A stretch of 64,000 nt of DNA from an uncultured Bacteroidales bacterium (GCA_902765485.1 CACWZZ010000007.1:57233-121232), one strand, 5' to 3'; numbered from the stretch's first letter, positions 51,166-59,819 are shown. A program made the numbers and translations. Notes: generated by a model not told the origin, from the sequence alone.

Positions 51166-52125
51166 CTACATCCCCCTTGCAATAACGAAACTATACAGCA
51201 TCCCGATCAGCATCGTGAATTTGACCACCTGCTGGCAGGTCTTGTAGTCGCTTGGGATCTTCGCCGCCCAGAGAAGCCATAGCGTACATGCTAGCGGCGT
51301 TACAATACCCAATACGATATACCGTGTGCTGAGGCTGGACCAACCGGTTGGGAAAGGCAATACGTGCCACCACAGATGTCCGATGATGGCTAACGTGCTG
51401 ACAATCAACGCCGTCACGAATACTTTCGTCCATTTATCGCCCCACACAACGGGCAGCGAATGGCATTCCAACTCGCGGTCACCCATCTGGTCCTGCATGT
51501 CTTTGATGATCTCGCGGACCCAAGTCAGCAGAAACGCAAAGAGCGCAAAACCTCCTGTCCATGCATAGAGGTCATGCGGCAGGGTGGTGTATGCCAAAAT
51601 AGTGCCATATCGCAGTTGCAGGATCGCCACATTCGCCATGCCAACGATCATTGGAGTCAGAGCCGCCAGCAGCGCAATAATCACATTGCCGACCATGAAA
51701 AGCCGTTTGTAACTGCTCGAATAGAACCACAGCAAACCCGGTATGATGACAAACAAAATGCCTAATGTCCAACTTCGCAGCAACCCTGCAGCCGCAATGC
51801 CGCAAACAATGCCGATACCGCTCAGCGCGATACTCAACCGCATCGCTGCGGGCTTGCTCACGCTCCGCGTCACAACCACCTCGTCCGGGCGGTTGATTCG
51901 GTCGATCTTGACGTCGAAATAGTCATTGATGACATACCCGCCGGCGGCGATCAACACCGTCGCCAGCATGATAAGCACCAATAGGTACCACGGCAGCTGC
52001 TCACCGAAAGCCGCTTGGTCCAAAATAGGTGTAGCCACCCATTTCTCCATCAGCCATACGAGTGCCGCGAGGAACAACAAGTTTCCCCCCCGCACCAATT
52101 TCGCTATGTCTCTGATTCGTTCCAA
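51166..52125 (-). CDS. ubiA: UbiA-family prenyltransferase (GGGP geranylgeranyltransferase-like)
   Basis: A 319-residue membrane enzyme with eight to nine helices. The first Asp-rich motif is NDYFDVKIDRINRPDEVV (residues 67-84) and the second is IIKDMQDQMGDRELE near residue 215. Both match the subfamily annotated as geranylgeranylglycerol-phosphate geranylgeranyltransferase. It adds a second prenyl chain to GGGP. Together with the GGGP synthase domain at 25717 it would supply both committed steps of archaeal-type diether lipid precursors. In other Bacteroidales this gene is often close to maf, which lies 3 kb away here, across the accessory block. Confidence 0.88.
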   Translation of the reverse strand: MERIRDIAKLVRGGNLLFLAALVWLMEKWVATPILDQAAFGEQLPWYLLVLIMLATVLIAAGGYVINDYFDVKIDRINRPDEVVVTRSVSKPAAMRLSIALSGIGIVCGIAAAGLLRSWTLGILFVIIPGLLWFYSSSYKRLFMVGNVIIALLAALTPMIVGMANVAILQLRYGTILAYTTLPHDLYAWTGGFALFAFLLTWVREIIKDMQDQMGDRELECHSLPVVWGDKWTKVFVTALIVSTLAIIGHLWWHVLPFPTGWSSLSTRYIVLGIVTPLACTLWLLWAAKIPSDYKTCQQVVKFTMLIGMLYSFVIARGM

Positions 52126-52130
52126 TTCTC

Positions 52131-52163
52131 AAATTTCAAATGTCAAATTTCAAATCTTCAAAT
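52131..52163. repeat. 7-8-nt tandem repeat (TCAAATT) upstream of ubiA
   Basis: About five units of TCAAATT/TCAAATCT fill the gap between the GH13 terminator hairpin and the ubiA start codon. Confidence 0.85.
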
Positions 52164-52194
52164 GCTCAAAATCCGAAACTATCGGATTTTGAGC
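52164..52194 (-). terminator. Hairpin overlapping the end of the GH13 gene
   Basis: A perfect 12-bp stem (GCTCAAAATCCG, 52164-52175, with its complement at 52183-52194). One arm is the last codons of the amylase and the loop contains its TAG stop. A weak T content follows, so termination is likely but not certain. Confidence 0.6.
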
Positions 52195-53822
52195 ACCACT
52201 CCTTTCCAAGCCTGCAGGGTCATTTCGATCGGGTTGTCTGCCGTCCATGTCAGTGGCATCTTCTCGCCCCGAAGCAGGTCGGTCGCCGTCGCTTTCGGCT
52301 TCTCGTCCATGCCCAGATAGACGAAGGCGTCATTCGGAATCCGCACTTTGATCTGTTGCTCACGGTCGTGGAAATTGACGACCACCAGCAGCGTCTCGCC
52401 TTTGATGTAACGGATGAATGCAAATTGTTTATGCTTGTCGAATCCTTCGCCCTGCGCGTAAGTGATGTCGTACATCTTGCCCTTCTGAATGGCTTTGTCG
52501 TCGCGCGCCAAGGTCAGCAGCCGCTGGTAGAAATCGCGTAACTCGCGCTGCGCGTCATTCAGCTTGCCGCCGTCGAACTTACCTTTGTTCGCCCATGCCT
52601 GCATGCTCTTCACGCCCCAGTAGTCGAAGATGGTCGTCCGGCCGTCGATGCCGCTGAAACCTTCCATATCCATGCCTCGTTCGCCTAATTCCTGACCGGA
52701 ATAGATCATCACCGGACATTGATTCAGCGTCGCTGCCACTACCATCGCAGGCTCGGCGCAACGACCGCTGCCGCAGAAGAAACCGCTTGCGATACGTTGC
52801 TCGTCGTGGTTCTCCAGAAAATAAAGCATATGCTTCAGCCGCTCGTCGCCATGCTGCATCCATTGGGCGGTGATACCCTCTGCCGGCCAACTCTTGCTCG
52901 TCACGCCGCGCAGGTAGTCGTACATGCCCACTTTGTCGTACAGGTAATCAAAACCGGCGTCCAGATAAGCGTTGTACTGATTCGGATCGTAACATTCGCC
53001 GATAAAAAGGAACTTCTTGTGTTTCTTCCTTACAGCGGCAATCGCCCATGCGAAGAACTCCACGGGCACCATCTCAGCCATGTCCACGCGCACGCCGTCG
53101 ATGCCTTTGTCTGCCCAGAACAGCAGAATATCGCGCATCTTGATCCACGTGTTGGGGATCGGATCAAACTGTTTCTCGCGGCCGCCTTGGTAGAACACGC
53201 CGTAGTTCAACTTGACCGTCTCGTACCAGTCGTTCTCGCTCGGATGGCTTGTGAAACAATCATTACCCGTTACTTTCGCCGGATATTCTTCATAACCCTG
53301 CAAGTCCTTGTCCATCGTGAACCGCTCACCCGGCAGGTAATAGAAGTTGTTCAGCGGCGAAAAAGCCCATTCCGGATGGTCGTTCTCGCCTAAATCTTCT
53401 ACACCCGCAGGCTTGCAAACGCTCTTGTATTCGCGGCTCACATGGTTGGGCACAAAATCAATCAGCACATCCAGTCCGGCTGCATGCGTGCGCTGAACAA
53501 GAGCCTCAAACTCCTGCATCCGCTTCGCCTCGTTCTTCGCCAGATCCGGATCCACGTCATAATAATCCGTGATCGCGTATGGCGAACCGGCAAGACCTTT
53601 GGTGATCGCAGGGTGGTTGTATTGGGCGGTCGCGTGACGGATCACACCGGTGTACCAAACGTGCGTGGCACCCAACTCCTTTATGGCATTGAGTGCACGC
53701 TCGTTGATATCCACAAACCGTCCGCAACCATTCTCTTCCTTTGTGCCGTTGTGTTTGCGTGTCTCGTTGTAGTTGCCAAACAGCCGCGGGAAGAGTTGAT
53801 AAATTATGGGTTTATTGATCAT
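52179..53822 (-). CDS. GH13 alpha-amylase-family enzyme
   Basis: A 547-residue enzyme without a signal peptide, so intracellular. The (beta/alpha)8 motifs are DVLIDFVPNHVSREY, GIDGVRVDMAEM (nucleophile D247), FLFIGECYD (acid/base E276) and FLENHDEQR (D340). A C-terminal beta domain follows (LLVVVNFHDREQQIKVRIPN). It probably hydrolyses maltodextrins or glycogen-derived oligosaccharides, serving the same pool as glgP and the debranching enzyme. It is transcribed from just beyond the ackA 3' end, with only a family-C palindrome and 37 further nt between. Confidence 0.93.
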   Translation of the reverse strand: MINKPIIYQLFPRLFGNYNETRKHNGTKEENGCGRFVDINERALNAIKELGATHVWYTGVIRHATAQYNHPAITKGLAGSPYAITDYYDVDPDLAKNEAKRMQEFEALVQRTHAAGLDVLIDFVPNHVSREYKSVCKPAGVEDLGENDHPEWAFSPLNNFYYLPGERFTMDKDLQGYEEYPAKVTGNDCFTSHPSENDWYETVKLNYGVFYQGGREKQFDPIPNTWIKMRDILLFWADKGIDGVRVDMAEMVPVEFFAWAIAAVRKKHKKFLFIGECYDPNQYNAYLDAGFDYLYDKVGMYDYLRGVTSKSWPAEGITAQWMQHGDERLKHMLYFLENHDEQRIASGFFCGSGRCAEPAMVVAATLNQCPVMIYSGQELGERGMDMEGFSGIDGRTTIFDYWGVKSMQAWANKGKFDGGKLNDAQRELRDFYQRLLTLARDDKAIQKGKMYDITYAQGEGFDKHKQFAFIRYIKGETLLVVVNFHDREQQIKVRIPNDAFVYLGMDEKPKATATDLLRGEKMPLTWTADNPIEMTLQAWKGVVLKIR

Positions 53823-53859
53823 ATATAATGTGTGTGTCTTTCTATGGTAAAATATTTGT

Positions 53860-53879
53860 ATCGACCATGCATGGTCGAT
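53860..53879. repeat. 20-nt palindrome (family C), copy 2
   Basis: A perfect palindrome, ATCGACCATG joined to CATGGTCGAT, ending on the base before the ackA stop codon. Confidence 0.88.
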
Positions 53880-55070
53880 TTAAACAAGTGCTGCGGTGTC
53901 GCTGGCGATCATCAGCTCCTCATCCGTCGGAACCAGAACAACCGTCACTTTGCTGCCTTTCTTGCTGATGATACGCTCCTCGCCGCGAACCTTGTTGGCT
54001 TCTTCGTCCAACTCGATGCCGAGGAACGACAGACCCTTCATGATCTCCGCGCGGATATACGGATCGTTCTCTCCGATACCGGCTGTAAACACCAGAATAT
54101 CAATGCCGTTCATCGCTGCAGCGTAAGCGCCGATGTATTTCTTCACGCGATAGATATACATCTTGCGTGCCAAATCCGCACGTTTGTTGCCTTCGTTGAT
54201 CGCAGCCTCGATGTCGCGGCAGTCGCTCGAAACGCCGCTCACGCCCAGCAGACCCGATTTCTTGTTTACCAGGTTGTTGAACTCAGCCGTGCTCAAGTGC
54301 TCTTTGTCCATGATAAACGTAGCTGCACCGAGATCCAAATCACCTGCGCGAGTACCCATCATAAGTCCCTCAACCGGCGTCAGACCCATACTCGTATCTA
54401 CGCTCTTGCCGTCCATCACAGCCGTGCAGCTACCGCCGCCGCCGATGTGAGCGGTCACGATCTTCTTCCCTTTCGGATCTACTCCTAAAAATTCGCATAC
54501 GCGCGCGCTCACGTAGCGGTGGCTCGTGCCGTGGAAACCGTAACGGCGAATTGCATATTTCTCGTACAGCTCGTACGGCAGCGCGTACATGTACGCGTAG
54601 TCCGGCATCGTCTGGTGGAAAGCGGTATCGAATACTGCCACTTGTGGTACACCCGGCAGAATCTTCTCAATCGCATCAATACCTTTCAGGTTAGCCGGGT
54701 TATGCAGCGGAGCAAGGTCGATACACTCGATGATCTGTTTCTTCACTTCCGGCGTAATGAGCACGGATTTGTTGAATTTCTCACCGCCGTGGACTACACG
54801 GTGACCCACAGCGTTGATCTCTTTCAGCTCTTTGATGCAACCGATCTCCGGATCCACCAACTTCTCCAAAATCAGCTCGATACCAACGGTATGTTCCGGC
54901 ATTGATTTCTCAAATTTAACCTTCTCGCCGTTCGGCAGTTTCACTTGCAGGAACGAATCCGGCAGACCGATTTTCTCGATTCCGCCTTGTGCCATCACTT
55001 CCTTGCTCTCCATCTCAAAGAGCTTATACTTGATACTACTGCTCCCGCAGTTTAATACTAATATCTTCAT
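53880..55070 (-). CDS. ackA: Acetate kinase
   Basis: 396 residues; converts acetyl phosphate plus ADP to acetate plus ATP. It opens with the phosphate-binding motif VLNCGSSSIKYKL. It contains HRVVHGGEKF, FDTAFHQTMP, YGFHGTSHRYV, AHIGGGGSCTA and FTAGIGENDPYIRAEI. Length and motifs are standard. It lies downstream of pta with a ~100-nt gap holding two palindromes. The pair gives fermentative ATP from acetyl-CoA. Confidence 0.97.
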   Translation of the reverse strand: MKILVLNCGSSSIKYKLFEMESKEVMAQGGIEKIGLPDSFLQVKLPNGEKVKFEKSMPEHTVGIELILEKLVDPEIGCIKELKEINAVGHRVVHGGEKFNKSVLITPEVKKQIIECIDLAPLHNPANLKGIDAIEKILPGVPQVAVFDTAFHQTMPDYAYMYALPYELYEKYAIRRYGFHGTSHRYVSARVCEFLGVDPKGKKIVTAHIGGGGSCTAVMDGKSVDTSMGLTPVEGLMMGTRAGDLDLGAATFIMDKEHLSTAEFNNLVNKKSGLLGVSGVSSDCRDIEAAINEGNKRADLARKMYIYRVKKYIGAYAAAMNGIDILVFTAGIGENDPYIRAEIMKGLSFLGIELDEEANKVRGEERIISKKGSKVTVVLVPTDEELMIASDTAALV

Positions 55071-55106
55071 ATGCTTTCAATTATGGTATAAAAATTCTTC
55101 TTTTGT

Positions 55107-55166
55107 GCCGGATGCCATCCGGCGTTTGTTTTCCGCCTTTCTCCGTATCCGCCAAGATTGGCGGAT
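55107..55166. repeat. Two palindromes in the pta-ackA gap (one is family B, copy 4)
   Basis: GCCGGATG-C-CATCCGGC (55107-55123) resembles an enterobacterial REP hairpin in form. ATCCGCCAA/TTGGCGGAT (55147-55166) is the fourth copy of the 20-nt palindrome. These hairpins may tune relative pta and ackA expression. Confidence 0.8.
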
Positions 55167-55172
55167 CCTCAA

Positions 55173-56171
55173 TTATTTTATTGCCTGGTTCGCCGTAATA
55201 ACGACCATTTGCACGATGTCCTGCACCTTGCATCCGCGGCTCAAGTCATTCACCGGAGCAGCAATTCCCTGCAGAATCGGACCAACGGCATCAGCGCCGC
55301 TGAAACGCTCTACCAGCTTGTAACCGATGTTACCTGCCTGCAGATCCGGGAATACCAGCACGTTCGCTTTGCCGGCTACTGCGCTACCCGGAGCTTTGGT
55401 CTTTGCCACGCTCTCGATCAAAGCTGCATCGGCTTGCAGCTCGCCGTCCAATGCCAACTCCGGTGCCATCTCTTTTGCCAGCTTTGTCGCCTCGGCTACT
55501 TTGTCCACCAACTCATGTTTTGCACTACCTTTGGTTGAGAACGAAAGCATAGCTACTCTCGGCTCGATGCCGGCGATAGCGCGCGCGGTCTCTGCCGTCG
55601 AAATAGCAATCTCTGCCAGCTGCTTTGCATCCGGATTCGGGTTCACAGCGCAGTCTGCGAACAGCAGGAATCCGTTCTCACCCAACTGCTTAGCCGGCGT
55701 GAACATCAGGAATGCACCGCTCACGATCGAGCAACCCGGTTTGGTCTTCAGGATCTGGAATGCCGGACGGATCGTGTCGGCCGTCGTGCCGCGTGCACCG
55801 GCTAACTCACCGTCTGCGTCGCCTGCCTTGATCATCAAACAACCTAAATACAACGGATCCTGAGCTTTCTTTGCCGCCTCTTCCTCCGTCATACCTTTCG
55901 CCTTGCGCAGCTCAAACAGCAGCTTCGCGTACTCCGGCATCTTCGGATCGTGAATCGGATCAACGATCTTTGCCTCTTTGATGTACTCATAACCCTTCTC
56001 GGCGGCCATACCCTTGATTTTCTCAGGGTCACCAATCAAAATAAGCTGCGCAATCTTGTCTCTCAACAAAATGTTAGCAGCTTCCAATGTTCTCGGTTCG
56101 TCGCCTTCCGGCAATACAATGCGCTGAGGATTTGCCTTCGCGCGTGCAATCATTTGATTTAAAATGTCCAT
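55173..56171 (-). CDS. pta: Phosphate acetyltransferase
   Basis: A 332-residue Pta of the short class (no N-terminal regulatory domain); acetyl-CoA plus phosphate gives acetyl phosphate. It opens QMIARAKANPQRIVLPEGDE. Family motifs include DPLYLGCLMIKAGDADGELA, GARGTTADTIRPAFQILKT, LLFADCAVNPNPDAKQLAEI, MLSFSTKGSAKHE and VFPDLQAGNIGYKLVERFSG. It is the promoter-proximal gene of the pta-ackA unit. Confidence 0.96.
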   Translation of the reverse strand: MDILNQMIARAKANPQRIVLPEGDEPRTLEAANILLRDKIAQLILIGDPEKIKGMAAEKGYEYIKEAKIVDPIHDPKMPEYAKLLFELRKAKGMTEEEAAKKAQDPLYLGCLMIKAGDADGELAGARGTTADTIRPAFQILKTKPGCSIVSGAFLMFTPAKQLGENGFLLFADCAVNPNPDAKQLAEIAISTAETARAIAGIEPRVAMLSFSTKGSAKHELVDKVAEATKLAKEMAPELALDGELQADAALIESVAKTKAPGSAVAGKANVLVFPDLQAGNIGYKLVERFSGADAVGPILQGIAAPVNDLSRGCKVQDIVQMVVITANQAIK

Positions 56172-56254
56172 AATGCTATAGTTTTATTTTTTTGTTGCTT
56201 CCTTTTGCCCCTCTGACTGTCACTTGTCTTTTTCGGGGTATTTTCGGTCCACGA

Positions 56255-56299
56255 GTGGGTGATTAGTGGGTGATTAGTGGGTGATTAGTGGGTTGTTAA
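56255..56299. repeat. 11-nt tandem repeat (GTGGGTGATTA)
   Basis: Four units of GTGGGTGATTA, the last changed to GTGGGTTGTTA, in the 337-nt divergent gap between pta and the OmpA gene. The same motif class occurs at 24694 and 34473. Confidence 0.88.
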
Positions 56300-56366
56300 G
56301 CCGACATCACCGGCACGATGGTATGACTTAAATGACTTCCTTTTAAACTGGCTCCTAAATCGACTG

Positions 56367-56397
56367 CAAATTTACGTAAAATTTTCCATATATGCAA
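56367..56397 (-). promoter_or_regulatory. pta-ackA promoter
   Basis: Minus strand: TTGCATATATGG (-33), then TAAATTTG (-7, 56374-56367). The leader is nearly 200 nt and includes the 11-nt repeat array. Confidence 0.75.
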
Positions 56398-56433
56398 TAC
56401 ATACTAAAAAAAATTATTTTTTTTCTTAAAATA

Positions 56434-56466
56434 TTTGGCTATTTCAAAAAAAAGCAGTACCTTTGC
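56434..56466 (+). promoter_or_regulatory. Promoter of the first OmpA-family gene
   Basis: TTTGGCTATTTC (-33 region), an A8 tract, GCAG and TACCTTTG (-7, 56458-56465). The leader is ~38 nt. Confidence 0.8.
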
Positions 56467-56508
56467 ACCCTGAATTGTGAATTTTTGAATTAAACAACCT
56501 CTTTTGAT

Positions 56509-58116
56509 ATGAAAAAAAGCCTTTTGCTCTTGTCGCTCTTCTGCTTTTCGGTCGCCCTCTTCGCTGCCGATAAGAAGGATGATGTGAAGGGTGCGCACCC
56601 TTACAAGGTGGAGGAAAATGAGGATGGAGTGGCTGAGGAGTATGCTCACTGGTCACTTATTCCCCATGTGGGCTTCAATGCCTACGATGGTGACTTTAAT
56701 TCGGAAATGAAGCACAATGTGTCAATCCCCAATGCAGGATTGGCGATCGAATACTCCTTTACGCCTGTATGGTCGGTCGGCGTGGACTATATGTACGATA
56801 TGTACACCGTGACAGGCAAGCCCGGAGCGGATAATGCGGACACCCTGCTCAATGGTAACATGCACAAGGTGGGCGGATATCTCTCGCTTGACCTCATGAA
56901 CCTCTTCTTCCCGAAGGCAAAAAGGAAAATCCTGGGCATTCAGCCGCTCGTCGGGGGTGGATACGCGTGGTATAGAAATAATAAGATGTATTTTGACGAC
57001 ACGCGCTATCATACCGCTTCGGTCGCCCCTGCCAGCATGGATGCCTACAAAGGATGTCTCTATCTCAATGCCGGTCTGAACGTAGAATTCAACCTCAATC
57101 GTACTATCGCGCTGGGCGTGCGCGCTACATATAATTATTTTATTAACGACTACCCCGATGGACGCGGTTATAGCGGTCCGCAGGCGCTGGCGTCGAAGAA
57201 TAATGATGGTATCGTGGACGTGACCCTCAATATGCGATTCAAACTGATGGCGGTCTCGAAGACCCACGTCAAGAATATCAACACGCTCGATACTTGGAAG
57301 AAGGAAGAGAAGTCCGAGCCGAAGTTCATCCACGACACCCTGATCCTCAAGCATGACTCGATCATCATTCGCGAAACGATCAAGCAGGTTCGCCAGAAGG
57401 AGCAGCAACGCGCATATTACATCTATTTCAATTCGGGCAAATCGAATCTGGATGACAAAGCGCTCATTACGATCCAGCAGGTGGCGGATGTCCTCGCGGA
57501 GGATTCAACGCTCTATGCGGTCGTTACCGGATACTGCGACAATACAGGTTCGTCTTCCCTCAACTTCGCTCTCGGAGACAAACGTGCGGAGAATGTGATG
57601 GACGAGTTGCGCGAAGAACACGGAGTGGGCGATAATCGTATGTACGCCATGGGACTCGGCAAACTTGTCGGACGCCGCAGTCAGGCTTCTTACGGACCTA
57701 ACAGACGTGCCGTCATACGTCTCGTGGACAAACGGACCTTCGAGCGTATGAAGAATGATCTGGATGACAAACGTGCGAACCGTATCATAGAGGAGGATAC
57801 CAAGACGGCGGAGAAAATCCCGATGCCGCTCAGCGAAAGCAGCTACAAAGAGGTGAATACAAACACCTTCAAGGAGCGCGGTAGCGAAGAAGTGATTACG
57901 GAGAAAGGCGTAACGCTCTCTAAACTCGCTCGTAAGTATTACAAAAACACCTATTGCTGGGTTTATATCTATATCGCGAATAAGGAGAAGATCCCTAATC
58001 CGAACGCTTTGGAACCGGGTATCTCGCTCACTATTCCGGAATTGACCCAACAAGAAATGCGCATTACCAAAGACCAGAGCCTCGTGCTCTACGGTAGTGC
58101 CCGCCAAGGCAAATAA
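56509..58116 (+). CDS. OmpA-family outer-membrane protein with LysM-like C-terminus
   Basis: 535 residues with signal peptide SLLLLSLFCFSVALFAA. Residues ~45-255 form an OmpA-like eight-strand barrel (WSLIPHVGFNAYDGDFNSEM, WSVGVDYMYDMYTV, VGGGYAWYRN). A linker helix leads to the OmpA peptidoglycan-binding domain at ~305-410 (YIYFNSGKSNLDDKALITIQ, VVTGYCDNTGSSSLNFALGD, NRRAVIRL). Residues ~465-510 look like a LysM (KGVTLSKLARKYYKNTYCWV, then NPNALEPGISLTIP). It anchors the outer membrane to peptidoglycan, possibly through two binding modules. Confidence 0.9.
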   Translation: MKKSLLLLSLFCFSVALFAADKKDDVKGAHPYKVEENEDGVAEEYAHWSLIPHVGFNAYDGDFNSEMKHNVSIPNAGLAIEYSFTPVWSVGVDYMYDMYTVTGKPGADNADTLLNGNMHKVGGYLSLDLMNLFFPKAKRKILGIQPLVGGGYAWYRNNKMYFDDTRYHTASVAPASMDAYKGCLYLNAGLNVEFNLNRTIALGVRATYNYFINDYPDGRGYSGPQALASKNNDGIVDVTLNMRFKLMAVSKTHVKNINTLDTWKKEEKSEPKFIHDTLILKHDSIIIRETIKQVRQKEQQRAYYIYFNSGKSNLDDKALITIQQVADVLAEDSTLYAVVTGYCDNTGSSSLNFALGDKRAENVMDELREEHGVGDNRMYAMGLGKLVGRRSQASYGPNRRAVIRLVDKRTFERMKNDLDDKRANRIIEEDTKTAEKIPMPLSESSYKEVNTNTFKERGSEEVITEKGVTLSKLARKYYKNTYCWVYIYIANKEKIPNPNALEPGISLTIPELTQQEMRITKDQSLVLYGSARQGK

Positions 58117-58129
58117 TGCCGAACGCGAA

Positions 58130-58204
58130 GGTCCCATAGCTCAGTTGGTTAGTAGCACCTGACTCATAATCAGGGGGTCCTTGGTTCAAGCCCAAGTGGG
58201 ACCA
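58130..58204 (+). tRNA. tRNA with CAT anticodon (elongator Met or Ile2)
   Basis: Acceptor GGTCCCA/TGGGACC, D arm GCTC...TAGC-like, anticodon stem CTGA with loop CTCATAA (CAT), T arm CTTGGTTCAAGCCCAAG. A standard paired acceptor end rules out the initiator. Elongator Met and lysidine-modified Ile2 cannot be told apart by eye. CCA is not encoded. Confidence 0.9.
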
Positions 58205-58247
58205 CAACAGGAGAATAGTCCCACAACTGTTCTCCTGTTGATTTTTT
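58205..58247 (+). terminator. Terminator/attenuator between tRNA and the second OmpA gene
   Basis: CAACAGGAGAA (58205-58215) and TTCTCCTGTTG (58230-58240) form an 11-bp stem followed by ATTTTTTTT. It ends the tRNA transcript only 7 nt before the next ATG (58254). That gene would therefore depend on read-through or a promoter not seen. Confidence 0.85.
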
Positions 58248-58253
58248 TTAGGA

Positions 58254-59315
58254 ATGAAGAGACTACCGCTCATATTACTCGTTTTGCTCTCTCTCTTAAT
58301 AGGAGACGCGAGCGCCTATGCGCTCACGCCTGCGCAGAAGCGCGCGAAAGCCAGAGAGAAAATGGAACGCAAACGCGAGGCGAAGAAACGCAAAGCGGAG
58401 AAAAAACGTGCCGCAAAAGCCAAGGCTGCCAAGCGAGAGCGGATAAAGGCGGGAAAACCGCTCCTCTATGTCTATTCCTACAATCTCAAAACAGGAGAAC
58501 CACTGCCTGCAACACATGTCACATTGCAGGACGTCAACGCGCGACCCAATAAGAAACCGAAAATCAACAAACCGACCGACAACAAGCGTGCCCGAGTCTC
58601 CAAGGGTCTGCCCGAAGGGCAATACTGGGCTGTCGCAGCAAAAACAGGTTACTTCACTTCCGACACCGTCCTTTTCCGCCATCGCGAAGATGAAGATACA
58701 CTCAAACTCGCGATCTATCCCGAGACGCGTCTCACGTTTACCGTTACCGATTCGCTTACTGCGCGACCCGTCACAGCGAATGTGATTGTCCGTAATAATG
58801 AGCAAAGGAAAGTAATGCAGACCACTTCCGACTCTATGCATAATGTGCTTGCGGTCCTTCTGGACGACAGAGTGCCGTTCTATACCGTCGAAGCGACTGC
58901 GGTCAACTATTTCCCTTTCCGGGATACAATCTTTGATCCCGCCCAATTCGACGGAGTGCGCATGTCGCCGAGGGAAATCAAATCCTTTGTCCTCCATAAT
59001 ATCTATTTCGCTACTGGCAAAACGCGTATCTTGGAGACTTCTGCACCTGCGCTGAACGAACTCTACCAGTTCCTCCTTTCGCGTCCTGCGCAACGGATCC
59101 GCATCGTCGGACATACGGATAATATAGGCTCGGATCGCTCGAACCAAGTCCTCTCGGAGGGACGTTGCAGAGAGGTCAAGCAAGCTATGATTGACCGGGG
59201 AATACAGCCGGAACGCATTGATGTCGAAGGACGCGGTGAACGCGACCCCATCGTCCCCAACGATACCGAAGACCACCGCCAAATGAACCGACGTGTAGAG
59301 ATAGTCCTGCAATAG
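58254..59315 (+). CDS. OmpA-family protein with basic N-terminal helix
   Basis: 353 residues. The signal peptide (LPLILLVLLSLLIGDASA) is followed by an extraordinarily basic helix (residues ~25-65, KRAKAREKMERKREAKKRKA, EKKRAAKAKAAKRER). Two beta-rich domains come next (YSYNLKTGEPLPATHVTLQD; TFTVTDSLTARPVTANVIV). A C-terminal OmpA domain ends the chain (HNIYFATGKTRILETSAPAL, IVGHTDNIGSDRSNQVLSEG, NRRVEIVLQ). It is predicted to be periplasmic and to bind peptidoglycan. The basic helix could also contact nucleic acid or anionic polymers. The 5' end lies directly behind a terminator hairpin. Confidence 0.87.
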   Translation: MKRLPLILLVLLSLLIGDASAYALTPAQKRAKAREKMERKREAKKRKAEKKRAAKAKAAKRERIKAGKPLLYVYSYNLKTGEPLPATHVTLQDVNARPNKKPKINKPTDNKRARVSKGLPEGQYWAVAAKTGYFTSDTVLFRHREDEDTLKLAIYPETRLTFTVTDSLTARPVTANVIVRNNEQRKVMQTTSDSMHNVLAVLLDDRVPFYTVEATAVNYFPFRDTIFDPAQFDGVRMSPREIKSFVLHNIYFATGKTRILETSAPALNELYQFLLSRPAQRIRIVGHTDNIGSDRSNQVLSEGRCREVKQAMIDRGIQPERIDVEGRGERDPIVPNDTEDHRQMNRRVEIVLQ

Positions 59316-59341
59316 AAAAAAACAAAAAAAATGCACTTTTA

Positions 59342-59374
59342 TTTGTGTATTCCAAAAAAAAGCAGTACCTTTGC
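59342..59374 (+). promoter_or_regulatory. tmRNA promoter
   Basis: TTTGTGTATTCC (-33), an A8 tract, GCAG and TACCTTTG (-7, 59366-59373). The start site is ~25 nt before the mature 5' end. Confidence 0.85.
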
Positions 59375-59405
59375 AGTCCCATTCGACTTTTGGGGTCGAA
59401 CGCGA

Positions 59406-59819
59406 GGGGCTATTTGGTTTTGACAGCAGGTAGAATGGTTGTGTAAGCACGCCGAGCAATGAGGCAACGCTCGTTAATCTCGCTTCAAAGCATAACTGGC
59501 AACACTTCTTATGCTCTCGCTGCCTAATCGAAGTACAGTAGATTAGCTTATTCGGGCGCAAGGCGCCTGAACGGGACGTCACTCCAAGCCGAGTCTGTGG
59601 GCTGAATGGATATAGTGGCGCAGGAATACACAGAATAGGTCTCTTTGGCTGCGCAAAAAGACTGACGGCTGACAGCTTATAGCTGAAGGCTCACATAGCA
59701 GATAAGCCGGTGGTTGGTGGCTTGGGTCTTGCCCCCGGACGAAAACGAAGGCCAAGATAAGCGTGTAGAAAGCATAAGTATTCCTTGTTTGGACACGGGT
59801 TCGACTCCCGTTAGCTCCA
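59406..59819 (+). ncRNA. ssrA: tmRNA (transfer-messenger RNA)
   Basis: Rescues stalled ribosomes. The 5' end GGGGCTATTTGGTTTTGACA pairs with the 3' end TTAGCTCC, and the T arm ACGGGTTCGACTCCCGT precedes it, giving the tRNA-like alanine-acceptor domain. The tag frame begins with resume codon GGC at 59498 and reads GNTSYALAA then TAA (59525-59527), close to the known Bacteroidales tags ending in YALAA. A degenerate 7-nt repeat (CTGACGG, CTGACAG, CTTATAG, CTGAAGG) occupies 59662-59692 in the pseudoknot region. CCA is not encoded. Confidence 0.96.
59662..59692 (+). repeat. Degenerate 7-nt repeat inside tmRNA
   Basis: Four consecutive heptamers of CTGACGG type lie in the 3' half of the tmRNA between the tag and the tRNA-like domain. 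They have the same character as heptamer arrays in protein genes and spacers of this genome. Confidence 0.7.
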
